Below are positions 1-5,120 of a DNA stretch of 5,268 bases, piece by piece. Under the pieces are notes generated by a model, which was given only the letters and a program-made list of their open reading frames with translations, was not told the DNA's origin and ran no database searches. This stretch comes from a bacterium (lineage in GTDB: Bacteria > UBP15 > UBA6099): positions 1-5,268 of the forward strand of contig JAKQBV010000272.1 in assembly GCA_029573925.1 (NCBI GenBank), given 5' to 3'. The number at the start of each line of letters is the position of its first letter. Position 1 is the first letter of the stretch. The translations under genes were made by a program, and so were the position numbers.

Positions 1-28
1 GCGTCCTCTGTCTTCTGATTATCAGCAT
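1..28 (-). CDS. Possible 5' end of a gene leaving the left edge
   Basis: An ATG on the minus strand at 28-26 opens nine codons (M-L-I-I-R-R-Q-R-T) before the window ends. The purine-rich sequence GGGAAGGG lies about 10 nt upstream and could serve as ribosome binding site. A near-consensus promoter at 66-94 points at it and predicts a leader of roughly 30 nt. An upstream ATG at 45-43 runs into a stop after seven codons, so it is not the start. The product cannot be identified from nine residues. The promoter could instead serve an RNA gene. Confidence 0.33.
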
Positions 29-65
29 CTTCGCGCCCTTCCCATGTTGTGTTTCAGATGCGATA

Positions 66-94
66 ATTATGCCATATTAGTCGCTTATTGTCAA
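66..94 (-). promoter_or_regulatory. Sigma70-type promoter, near consensus
   Basis: On the minus strand a perfect -35 TTGACA (94-89) is followed by a 17-bp spacer and CATAAT (71-66), which matches five of six -10 positions. Transcription would start near 59 and run off the left edge. It lies just downstream of the stop of the coiled-coil gene, so the gene to the left has its own promoter. An 8-bp inverted repeat, TTTCAGAT (52-59) and ATCTGAAA (110-117), flanks the promoter and may or may not matter. Confidence 0.7.
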
Positions 95-138
95 CCATTT
101 TTTAAAAGAATCTGAAATCATGAGAAAAACAACAGCGT

Positions 139-1152
139 CTAAATATCGCCTTTTTTCTTGCGGCCTTTGAAGAAAAACTTGCCGCCCTTTTCGCTGTCTG
201 CGGACTCGATTGCTGGCGGCTGCGCGGCGGCGGACTTCTTCGGCTCCGCCTTGCCGTAAATGTCCCCCACAGTCTTCTTTCGGAGATCGTCTTTCAGCTT
301 TTCGGCCTCGCGTTTCGCACGCACATACAACTCCCTGAACTTCGCCAGCTCCTCGTCCCTTTTCCGCAACTCCTCTCTAAACCCGCTTATCTCTGCGGCC
401 GGTTCCGAGACCGGAGCCGCGTGTGGCGCGGGCGGCGCGGCGCGGCGCGCTTCCGATTCCCGCTCGGCGGCCGGCGCGGGATTTATCTCGATTTCCGGAC
501 GCCTCGGCTCCGGCGCCCGCAGCGTCGGTTTCGCCGCTCCGCCGCCCTGCCCCGACATCTTTTCAAGCCGGGACGCGACCTCTCCCGGTATGTAATATAT
601 CGCTCCCTGCGTCCTCTCAAGCATATCCAGCGCCTTCGCCATCCCATCCTGTCCCTGCTTCAGCATCCTCAACGCCGACTCGTTGTAACTATATGTCATC
701 TTTCGAGTCTGTTTGATATCGTCCGCCGCTGGCGCCAGCTTCTCCACTATTTCCCTTATCCTTATCAATTCATTCGCCAGCGTCGTCACGATGAACTCCT
801 GCCTCTGCGCCTGCTCAGTCAGCTTCGCCACCGCCCTATCCATCTTCTCGATGAAGATGTTCGCCTCTTCCTCGCTCACCGCCGCCCTCTTCACAAGCTC
901 ATCCGGATTCATCGGAAAAATGTCCGCCAGCTCGCTCTCGGTGTCCTCCCAAGAAAGATGCCTGTCCACCCTCCGCTCCCGGATAGCCTTGAACACCTCT
1001 TCGGCCTCCGCCCTGTACCTCTTCTCGCGCCCCGAGCCGACATATGGTATGAACTGCGGATACGCGTCCCTGTACTTCCTAAGCGTGCTCTCCGGAAGAT
1101 TCAACCTCTGCGCTATATCTTTAAGTGTGTATAAATCCTGTCCGCCGGACAT
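139..1152 (-). CDS. MerR-type helix-turn-helix / coiled-coil protein, RacA-like architecture
   Basis: A 337-residue soluble protein of unknown exact function. Residues about 7-55 form a MerR-like winged helix-turn-helix: L-Y-T-L-K-D-I-A-Q-R-L-N-L-P is helix-turn-helix-like, followed by S-T-L-R-K-Y and a G-R-E-K-R-Y wing. Residues about 85-185 are predicted helical and rich in E, K, L and A. Residues about 200-255 are a Pro/Ala/Arg-rich, probably disordered linker. Residues about 256-294 are strongly charged and coiled-coil-like (E-E-L-R-K-R-D-E-E-L), and the tail is basic (F-F-F-K-G-R-K-K-K). There is no signal peptide or membrane segment, and no ligand-binding domain like those of classical MerR activators. 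DNA-binding head plus coiled coil plus basic tail resembles Bacillus RacA and related DNA-tethering proteins; this is a resemblance of layout, not proven homology. The start is supported by GGAG at 1166-1163, 10 nt before the ATG; the stop is TAG. No clear terminator follows. A role as an ordinary or phage-type transcription factor remains possible. Confidence 0.88.
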   Translation of the reverse strand: MSGGQDLYTLKDIAQRLNLPESTLRKYRDAYPQFIPYVGSGREKRYRAEAEEVFKAIRERRVDRHLSWEDTESELADIFPMNPDELVKRAAVSEEEANIFIEKMDRAVAKLTEQAQRQEFIVTTLANELIRIREIVEKLAPAADDIKQTRKMTYSYNESALRMLKQGQDGMAKALDMLERTQGAIYYIPGEVASRLEKMSGQGGGAAKPTLRAPEPRRPEIEINPAPAAERESEARRAAPPAPHAAPVSEPAAEISGFREELRKRDEELAKFRELYVRAKREAEKLKDDLRKKTVGDIYGKAEPKKSAAAQPPAIESADSEKGGKFFFKGRKKKGDI

Positions 1153-1240
1153 TCCTGTTACACTCCGTTCGCCCGCCCCTGCCCGACACCGCCGCGTTCC
1201 GCTTGTCAGGCCTCAGCGCGCCTCTATTGAGATGTCATGT

Positions 1241-1270
1241 ATTATAACCGAACAAGCCCCCGCGTTTCAT
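1241..1270 (-). promoter_or_regulatory. Probable promoter of the helix-turn-helix/coiled-coil gene
   Basis: A perfect TATAAT lies on the minus strand at 1246-1241. ATGAAA (1270-1265), four of six for a -35, sits 18 bp upstream. Transcription would start near 1234, giving a GC-rich leader of about 80 nt before the ATG at 1152. This separates the gene from the GH35 gene upstream, although read-through is possible because no terminator is visible between them. Confidence 0.5.
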
Positions 1271-1294
1271 CTCTAACCTATAATTCCCGCCCTG

Positions 1295-1340
1295 TCTTCT
1301 TCCCTCTTTCTTCTCTTCTTTGTGCCTTCGTGCCTTTGTG
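1295..1340. repeat. Pyrimidine tract with three tandem octamers, dispersed-repeat-like
   Basis: Bases 1295-1321 are 27 uninterrupted pyrimidines on the plus strand. They run into three head-to-tail octamers: TCTTTGTG (1317-1324), CCTTCGTG (1325-1332) and CCTTTGTG (1333-1340). Read on the minus strand the units are CACAAAGG, CACGAAGG and CACAAAGA, followed by purines. The block lies in the spacer just after the GH35 stop. I recall similar CACAAAGG-type intergenic strings in unrelated bacterial genomes, but this is memory and not a search. Its function is unknown. Confidence 0.55.
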
Positions 1341-1370
1341 GTAAAAATATCCCCCGCGCGCCTTCGCCTC

Positions 1371-3662
1371 TCAACAGCAAACCAGCGACACCTTTCCCAG
1401 CCCGCCCGCTTCCCACCTCTTCCACACCGCTATCGCGATATGATTCGACCCGCGCGGATTCAATATCCCACACGGCAGATAAAACCTCTTCTGCGGCCCT
1501 TTCTCGTGCCAGTATCTCCCCATCAGATACCCGTTCACATAGATATTCGCCTTGCTGAACGCCTCCTGAATCTCCAAAGACACAGGCGCAGGTTCCGCCT
1601 CGTCAATATTCAAGTCAAATGTCGTTTCATACAGCGCAACGCCTTCATTTTCGGGTTCCCAAAAATGCGGCAGGGCGGTTTTTACTTTCGGTTTGCAGGA
1701 ACTGAAGGGCTTCTTCGGCAGAACCGGGCAAAGCCCCTCCTCCCCTTCGAGCAGCCCTCCGCGATATCTCCACGCCACTTTTGCGCCGACACACTTCAGC
1801 GACACTATTCCTCGCGGGTTGCGCGCGTCGTTCTCGAAATCCTTGTTGTGACCCAGACTCTCAACCACTATCACGATGACATTCTTTCCGCCCTGCTGAT
1901 ATTCGTGATGTATCGGTATATCGAACGTCTCCGGCACATCGTCGCCCACCCCCGATGTGTTCCTGAAATTATCCCTCGTCGCGGCCAGCTTGCCGTTCAC
2001 ATATACCGTGAAACAATGCCGCGCGTCTATCACAATCTTGGACAGCCGCCCCTTGTACGTCCCTCTGAACCAGCAGTATCCGTAGTGAATGCTGAGCGCG
2101 TCCATGTCGAGCCTCTTGCGCCCGTCCAACTGCTGCCATCCCGAATCGTCATACGCCAGATCAAGCTGCGGCGACGCCCCAGACACCGTCCACTTCTCAA
2201 GCGCCGGCAGCTCCAACCTCGCCGGTTCCCGAACCGGAATCGTCCCAACATCGAACGGCTCCACCCTCTTCACCACTCTCCCCGCATGATCCGTCACGAT
2301 AATCTTCATCTCCGCGCGCCCCAGCCGGAAATAATCTTCGCATCCTGACACCTTTACGCGCGCCTCCGGGCCTCCCGTGTTGCGGATGAATATGTATTTA
2401 AACTTTTTGGATTTCCGAACCTTGCAGAAAATCCTCGCCGGTCGATGCTCGACCCCTTCCACAGTCTCCGTTTTGAGGAAATCCTCGCCCAGCGCGGTCA
2501 CTTCATCTATCAGCCATTTCACGACATGCCACCGCTCCGTCGCCTGCCCGCATTCCGATATCGGGGCCGCCATGTCGTGCGATGTATAAACATCCGGGCT
2601 GCCCAGATATCCCCATGTGACCCCACCCGCGAATAGGAAATAATTAATCAGCGTCGCCCTCTGGGCCAGAACCGACTTCGTGGCCAAATCCAACTGGTCC
2701 GTCCCCAGCAACGCTCTTACGCTGTCGTATCCCGGACCGCCCCAAGAATCGAACCAGCTCGACTGAAACTCTGCGGCGAAGATAGGCTCGTCCCTCTTAA
2801 ACGCCTCATGCCCCTCCTCTATGATGTCCGTCTTCGCGAATATATGCCTCTTGTCTCTCCAATCCGAGAAAAAATCGTTTATCGGATAGTCGTCTATCGC
2901 CATCATATCGACATCCGTCTGCCTCTCTCCGCAACTCAGTATGTCGTTGTGGAAAATGGGAACCTCTATTCCCATCTCCCTAGACCATTCGCACAGTTTC
3001 GCGATGTAAGGATTAGGCTCCGAGTTCTCAGACGTCTGCCTCGACAGTTTGGGCAAAATCTTGTAATTCAAGAAATTGAACGCGTCCGAATTCGCCAGCT
3101 TGAACAACAACGAGGAATCGTATTTCCTTATCTGCGTCACAATTGTCGACATCGGCCCCTTCAAATGCGGCAGCAGGTTGAACTCGTTCTCCGCCTGAAA
3201 AAGTATCAGATTCTTCCTCTTTGCTATCCTCGGCGTTATCCTCTCCCACCACTGCCTCACATATTGCATGTAGATTTCGTCATAAACCACTTTCCCGTCC
3301 GCACGGCAGCGCAGAACAGGAGCCGGCTTCGCCAGCAGCCACGCGGGCAACCCCCCGGCGTCTATCTCAGAACATATATACGGCCCCGGCCGCGCGATCA
3401 GATACAACCCCGCTTCCTCGACCTCGTCCATCAGCCTTTCAACATCCCTGTTCCCCGTGAAATCGTACTTTCCCTCCTTTTCGCTGTGATAGTTCCATGG
3501 AAAGTACACATCCACCGCGTTCAGCCCCGCATCCTTCATCAGCTTAAGAATCTTCTTCCACTGCCCCGGCTCCGGCAGCCTGTAATAATGAAGCGCTCCG
3601 CTCCAGATGAAAACCCTCTTCCCATCTATCTTTAAGCTGTATCTGTCTTTGGTTACCTTCAT
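1371..3662 (-). CDS. GH35 beta-galactosidase
   Basis: A glycoside hydrolase family 35 enzyme, expected to release terminal beta-galactose from galactosides by the retaining double-displacement mechanism. Numbering is from the chosen start (763 residues). The N-terminal TIM barrel (about 10-350) carries the family landmarks: G-A-L-H-Y-Y-R-L-P near 23, P-W-N-Y-H near 55, R-P-G-P-Y-I-C-S-E at 91-99, G-G-L-P-A-W-L-L at 103-110, Q-A-E-N-E-F with acid/base Glu160, and A-E-F-Q-S-S-W-F-D with nucleophile Glu298. Two beta-sandwich, galactose-binding-like regions follow: Y-D-D-S-G-W near 504, and N-G-Y-L-M-G-R-Y-W at 710-718 with G-P-Q-K-R-F-Y-L-P at 722-730. No signal peptide is seen, so it probably acts in the cytoplasm on imported substrate. 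The length is normal for bacterial GH35. Oddities: the Trp that usually follows the R-P-G-P-Y-x-C-A-E motif is Ile, G-G-T-N-F-G is G-G-V-T-W-G, and T-S-Y-D-Y-D is T-S-H-D-M-A, so specificity may be shifted. The ATG at 3677-3675 lacks a ribosome binding site and is not preferred. Confidence 0.95.
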   Translation of the reverse strand: MKVTKDRYSLKIDGKRVFIWSGALHYYRLPEPGQWKKILKLMKDAGLNAVDVYFPWNYHSEKEGKYDFTGNRDVERLMDEVEEAGLYLIARPGPYICSEIDAGGLPAWLLAKPAPVLRCRADGKVVYDEIYMQYVRQWWERITPRIAKRKNLILFQAENEFNLLPHLKGPMSTIVTQIRKYDSSLLFKLANSDAFNFLNYKILPKLSRQTSENSEPNPYIAKLCEWSREMGIEVPIFHNDILSCGERQTDVDMMAIDDYPINDFFSDWRDKRHIFAKTDIIEEGHEAFKRDEPIFAAEFQSSWFDSWGGPGYDSVRALLGTDQLDLATKSVLAQRATLINYFLFAGGVTWGYLGSPDVYTSHDMAAPISECGQATERWHVVKWLIDEVTALGEDFLKTETVEGVEHRPARIFCKVRKSKKFKYIFIRNTGGPEARVKVSGCEDYFRLGRAEMKIIVTDHAGRVVKRVEPFDVGTIPVREPARLELPALEKWTVSGASPQLDLAYDDSGWQQLDGRKRLDMDALSIHYGYCWFRGTYKGRLSKIVIDARHCFTVYVNGKLAATRDNFRNTSGVGDDVPETFDIPIHHEYQQGGKNVIVIVVESLGHNKDFENDARNPRGIVSLKCVGAKVAWRYRGGLLEGEEGLCPVLPKKPFSSCKPKVKTALPHFWEPENEGVALYETTFDLNIDEAEPAPVSLEIQEAFSKANIYVNGYLMGRYWHEKGPQKRFYLPCGILNPRGSNHIAIAVWKRWEAGGLGKVSLVCC

Positions 3663-3670
3663 CGCGCCGT

Positions 3671-3675
3671 CCTCC
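3671..3675 (-). promoter_or_regulatory. Shine-Dalgarno that fixes the GH35 start
   Basis: A perfect GGAGG sits 8 nt upstream of the ATG at 3662-3660. It overlaps the upstream in-frame ATG (3677-3675), which itself is preceded by TTGCGGC and has no Shine-Dalgarno. Five residues should therefore be dropped from the longest reading frame. Confidence 0.8.
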
Positions 3676-3708
3676 ATGCCGCAACAATCATGTTTTCAAA
3701 ATATTGTG

Positions 3709-3726
3709 TTTTGCAGTACAACAAAA
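3709..3726. promoter_or_regulatory. Candidate operator: 18-bp palindrome at the GH35 transcription start
   Basis: TTTTGCAGTACAACAAAA has symmetric arms TTTTG/CAAAA and a self-complementary GTAC centre; 14 of 18 positions are symmetric. It touches the -10 box (3726-3731) and covers the predicted start of transcription (about 3719), the usual place for a repressor site. A second, looser pair, CAAAA (3697-3701) and TTTTG (3709-3713), shares its right arm. Control by a LacI- or GntR-type repressor is an inference; no regulator gene is in the window. Confidence 0.4.
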
Positions 3727-3754
3727 TAATACAATATCCGCCCGCGCTTGTCTT
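3726..3754 (-). promoter_or_regulatory. Probable GH35 promoter
   Basis: On the minus strand AAGACA (3754-3749, four of six) is followed by a 17-bp spacer and TATTAT (3731-3726, five of six). The predicted start near 3719 leaves a leader of about 57 nt, in good agreement with the GGAGG and the ATG at 3662. Confidence 0.5.
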
Positions 3755-3775
3755 TGCGTTATAAATTTAATTTGC

Positions 3776-3801
3776 CGTGTTTTGCGGCCCCTAAAAACAC
3801 G
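3776..3801. repeat. Stem-loop, 8-bp stem
   Basis: CGTGTTTT (3776-3783) and AAAACACG (3794-3801) form a perfect 8-bp stem around a 10-nt GC-rich loop. It lies just upstream of the GH35 promoter. No T-run follows on either strand, so it is not a typical terminator. It could be a regulatory site or chance. Confidence 0.35.
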
Positions 3802-4000
3802 CGCTTGCGGCCCTTGTTTGGACTTCCTTTTGCGATAATCAAAATGCGCCGGATTTCGCGGCTTTCAAAGTTTTTGTATGCTCAATATCCCTTTGCCGCA
3901 TACGCGGCCCGCTGCGCTTCCGTGCTTCATAAATTGGGATTGTACAAGTTTTTTGTATAGAACTTTAATACATGGTTTTTTGTAAACAAACATGCCTTTT

Positions 4001-4130
4001 TGTGGAAATGTTGAAAAGTTGTGTATAAACCGGCGCTGTTGAGACGCATTTTCAACATTTTTTCGTTTTATCAGCAAAAAATTCATAATCACGGTAGTTT
4101 GCGCGTCATTATGCCGACAAGTTTTCAACA
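4001..4130. other. DnaA-box-like cluster, possible replication origin element
   Basis: Three head-to-tail nonamers lie on the minus strand: ATTTCCACA (4009-4001), TTTTCAACA (4017-4009) and TTATACACA (4028-4020). Two more lie on the plus strand: TTTTCAACA at 4049-4057 and 4122-4130. TTATACACA matches the classical DnaA consensus TTATNCACA exactly. The others are one change from TTTTCCACA, a variant used in some bacteria. To the left (about 3925-4000) is AT-rich DNA with repeated T-tracts (TTTTTTGTA at 3949 and 3976, TTTTTGTG at 3997) that could unwind easily. The flanking genes diverge, and the plus strand across the GH35 gene is C-rich, as expected left of an origin. No dnaA, dnaN or plasmid rep gene is in view, so an origin is only one explanation; a regulator-binding region is another. 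Confidence 0.35.
4006..4060. repeat. Perfect 12-bp inverted repeat plus a third copy
   Basis: AAATGTTGAAAA (4006-4017) and TTTTCAACATTT (4049-4060) are exact reverse complements around 31 nt that contain TTATACACA. The ten-base core TTTTCAACAT occurs a third time at 4122-4131. Three exact copies within 124 bp are unlikely by chance and suggest binding sites for one protein. Confidence 0.7.
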
Positions 4131-4352
4131 TCTGACGGTTAATTACTTTTTGAGCATAAAGCGCTCCGTGTTTTGTTTTCTCGCTTTTACGAAAAAGACG
4201 CCGCGTCCCGCCTTTTCGGATATGAGAAAAGCGCGACTACGCCACAGAATGTTTATCGACGCACCGTGCTCCTTTAATTATTACCATGGAAAAGACTTTT
4301 GAATAACCATATAAAACACGCTTTTAACTCTCTTTCAGAAAACCCCGATTAT

Positions 4353-4377
4353 CCTGAATCCATCATTAGGATTCGGG
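4353..4377. repeat. Stem-loop, 9-bp stem with one G-T wobble
   Basis: CCTGAATCC (4353-4361) pairs with GGATTCGGG (4369-4377) around a 7-nt loop. As RNA all nine pairs form, one of them as U-G. No T-run follows. It marks the left limit of the palindrome-rich part of the intergenic region. Confidence 0.5.
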
Positions 4378-4419
4378 AGCGATTGTTCAGTGCCGATGAA
4401 ATGCGAGGCGCAGGGCATG

Positions 4420-4452
4420 TTTCGTGCGGGACTTGCCCCCGCCCGAAATTTT
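4420..4452 (+). terminator. Terminator-like hairpin
   Basis: TTTCG (4420-4424) pairs with CGAAA (4444-4448), and GCGGG (4426-4430) with CCCGC (4438-4442), with one mismatch between the two stems and a 7-nt loop. Four T residues follow (4449-4452). The shape suits an intrinsic terminator for plus-strand transcription, although the T-run is short and no gene is called just upstream. Confidence 0.4.
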
Positions 4453-4471
4453 ATCAAGAAGAAGAAAGAAT

Positions 4472-4505
4472 GGGGTGTTTGCCGCCTGCGGCGGTTGGGG
4501 AAAAC
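4472..4505 (+). repeat. Direct repeat, copy 1 (34 nt)
   Basis: This matches copy 2 (4530-4563) at 33 of 34 positions; the only difference is G versus A before TTGGGG. Each copy carries a small palindrome, GCCGCCTGCGGC, and ends in TTGGGGAAAAC. An A-rich stretch precedes each copy. Copy 1 lacks the right arm that turns the end of copy 2 into a long hairpin, so it looks like a truncated unit. Confidence 0.85.
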
Positions 4506-4529
4506 TCGTAAAAGAATAAGAAAAGGATG

Positions 4530-4563
4530 GGGGTGTTTGCCGCCTGCGGCGATTGGGGAAAAC
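4530..4563 (+). repeat. Direct repeat, copy 2 (34 nt)
   Basis: This is the second copy, 24 nt after the first. Its last bases are also the left arm of the hairpin at 4553-4587. Copy 2 plus that hairpin looks like one complete palindromic unit, and copy 1 like a partial duplicate. It is non-coding as far as can be seen. Confidence 0.85.
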
Positions 4564-4587
4564 CCTTTGAAAAGGGTTGTTCCCCAA
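4553..4587. repeat. Long hairpin, 16 paired bases with one bulged G
   Basis: TTGGGGAA (4553-4560) pairs with TTCCCCAA (4580-4587), and AACCCTTT (4561-4568) with AAAGGGTT (4571-4578). G4579 is bulged and the loop is minimal. No good T-run follows on either strand. It is the strongest single fold in the window and probably belongs to a dispersed intergenic palindrome family; it could also act as a bidirectional transcription barrier. Confidence 0.8.
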
Positions 4588-4612
4588 ACCCCTTTCCGAA
4601 ACTTTTCACTCT

Positions 4613-4650
4613 AGCGCCAACGTCGTGGCTGCGCCTCCGCCTTTGGCGCT
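4613..4650. repeat. Inverted repeat, 8-bp arms
   Basis: AGCGCCAA (4613-4620) and TTGGCGCT (4643-4650) are exact reverse complements around 22 nt of GC-rich sequence. It lies between the long hairpin and the 15-bp inverted repeat. No function can be assigned. Confidence 0.5.
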
Positions 4651-4673
4651 CTTGTCATAATATGTTGTTCGTT

Positions 4674-4728
4674 AGGAAAATGGGGACACCCATCGCGAGA
4701 AATCCGCGCTGAATGTCCCCATTTTCCT
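4674..4728. repeat. Perfect 15-bp inverted repeat with nested stem
   Basis: AGGAAAATGGGGACA (4674-4688) and TGTCCCCATTTTCCT (4714-4728) are exact reverse complements. The 25-nt interior contains a second small stem, CGCG (4694-4697) with CGCG (4705-4708). GGGGACA/TGTCCCC palindromes of this kind remind me of elements mobilised by REP-associated tyrosine transposases. No transposase is present here, so it would be a non-autonomous copy. That link is inference. Confidence 0.75.
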
Positions 4729-4764
4729 TTATGAATCGCAGACACCGATAAAGCTTCACAGACG

Positions 4765-4792
4765 TTGTAGGGCGGCATCGCCGAATGCCGCC
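4765..4792 (+). repeat. REP-like stem-loop, copy A
   Basis: TTGTAG is followed by GGCGGCAT (4771-4778), the loop CGCCGA and ATGCCGCC (4785-4792): a perfect 8-bp stem with a 6-nt loop. Copy B, on the opposite strand at 4879-4906, has the same lead, stem length and loop size and is identical at 22 of 28 positions. Four of the six differences are two compensatory pair changes in the stem. Confidence 0.75.
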
Positions 4793-4878
4793 GCCACTCG
4801 AAGGACACAGGCCGCTTTAGACAAGCGAAAAAATCATCGTCATCGCCCTTCGTCTCTGATAATGCTCAAGACAAAACT

Positions 4879-4906
4879 GGCGGGAATCTGCGTTCCCGCC
4901 TTACAA
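4879..4906 (-). repeat. REP-like stem-loop, copy B (inverted)
   Basis: Read on the minus strand: TTGTAA, GGCGGGAA, loop CGCAGA, TTCCCGCC. The stem is again a perfect 8 bp. Relative to copy A, a C-G pair has become G-C and a T-A pair has become A-T, so pairing is kept while the sequence has changed. The two copies face each other about 86 nt apart, like the paired palindromic units of bacterial interspersed mosaic elements. Confidence 0.75.
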
Positions 4907-5051
4907 CAATGACATTTCATGTTTTCCTAATGCTTGTAAAAAATATCGTTGCAGGAGCCAAATTTCATAAACGATTATCGAAATCGCAAGAAAAACAAAA
5001 TATTGCGCGGAACAAAATGGCTTTCTTGTCATTGTTTTGCTTGTCGTCATC

Positions 5052-5080
5052 TTGACTAAATAGTGTTTCGCATATAACAT
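5052..5080 (+). promoter_or_regulatory. Possible promoter of the small ORF
   Basis: TTGACT (5052-5057, five of six) is a good -35. Possible -10 boxes are TAACAT (5075-5080) at the ideal 17-bp spacing, or TATAAC (5073-5078), a better match at a short 15-bp spacing. Either would leave a leader of roughly 40 nt before the ATG at 5128. Confidence 0.4.
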
Positions 5081-5113
5081 TGTAATCTATCAGCAAATTA
5101 CTGCTATATTATT

Positions 5114-5120
5114 AAAGGAG
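5114..5120 (+). promoter_or_regulatory. Strong ribosome binding site of the small ORF
   Basis: AAAGGAG lies exactly 7 nt before the ATG at 5128. It is the best ribosome binding site in the right half of the window and the main reason to take the short reading frame seriously. Confidence 0.7.

Noticed and set aside
421..1134. Long plus-strand open frame opposite the coiled-coil gene
   Set aside because: Arg/Leu/Pro-rich antisense shadow of a gene with clear domain structure and its own ribosome binding site; no independent support.
1273..1473. 66-codon minus-strand frame across the GH35 3' end
   Set aside because: It overlaps the GH35 gene and its tail is only the translation of the tandem octamers and purine tract.
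1320..2348. 342-codon plus-strand open frame opposite the GH35 gene
   Set aside because: Antisense to conserved GH35 sequence and with low-complexity Arg/His/Pro composition; produced by the GC-rich codon bias of the real gene.
2808..3635. 275-codon plus-strand open frame opposite the GH35 catalytic domain
   Set aside because: Same reason: it mirrors the conserved barrel coding sequence and shows no family features.
3675..3677. Upstream ATG as the GH35 start
   Set aside because: No Shine-Dalgarno precedes it, while it forms part of a perfect GGAGG correctly spaced from the ATG at 3662-3660.
3865..4302. Overlapping 88- and 93-codon frames on opposite strands
   Set aside because: No ribosome binding site, unlike-protein composition, and both cross the inverted repeat and the DnaA-box-like cluster.
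4350..4450. tRNA or other structured RNA gene
   Set aside because: Hairpins are present but there is no cloverleaf, T-arm consensus or CCA-proximal acceptor pairing.
4299..4511. TTG-started frame with a somewhat protein-like middle
   Set aside because: Rare start without a ribosome binding site; it runs through two hairpins and into the direct repeat. A fragment of a decayed gene cannot be excluded but nothing is recognisable.
4472..4563. Two 34-nt repeats 24 nt apart as a mini CRISPR array
   Set aside because: Only two copies and a short spacer; the second copy runs straight into a larger palindrome, and no cas gene or leader is seen. An interspersed palindromic repeat explains it better.
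4387..4808. Short frames across the palindromic region on both strands
   Set aside because: They are translations of hairpins and repeats, without ribosome binding sites.
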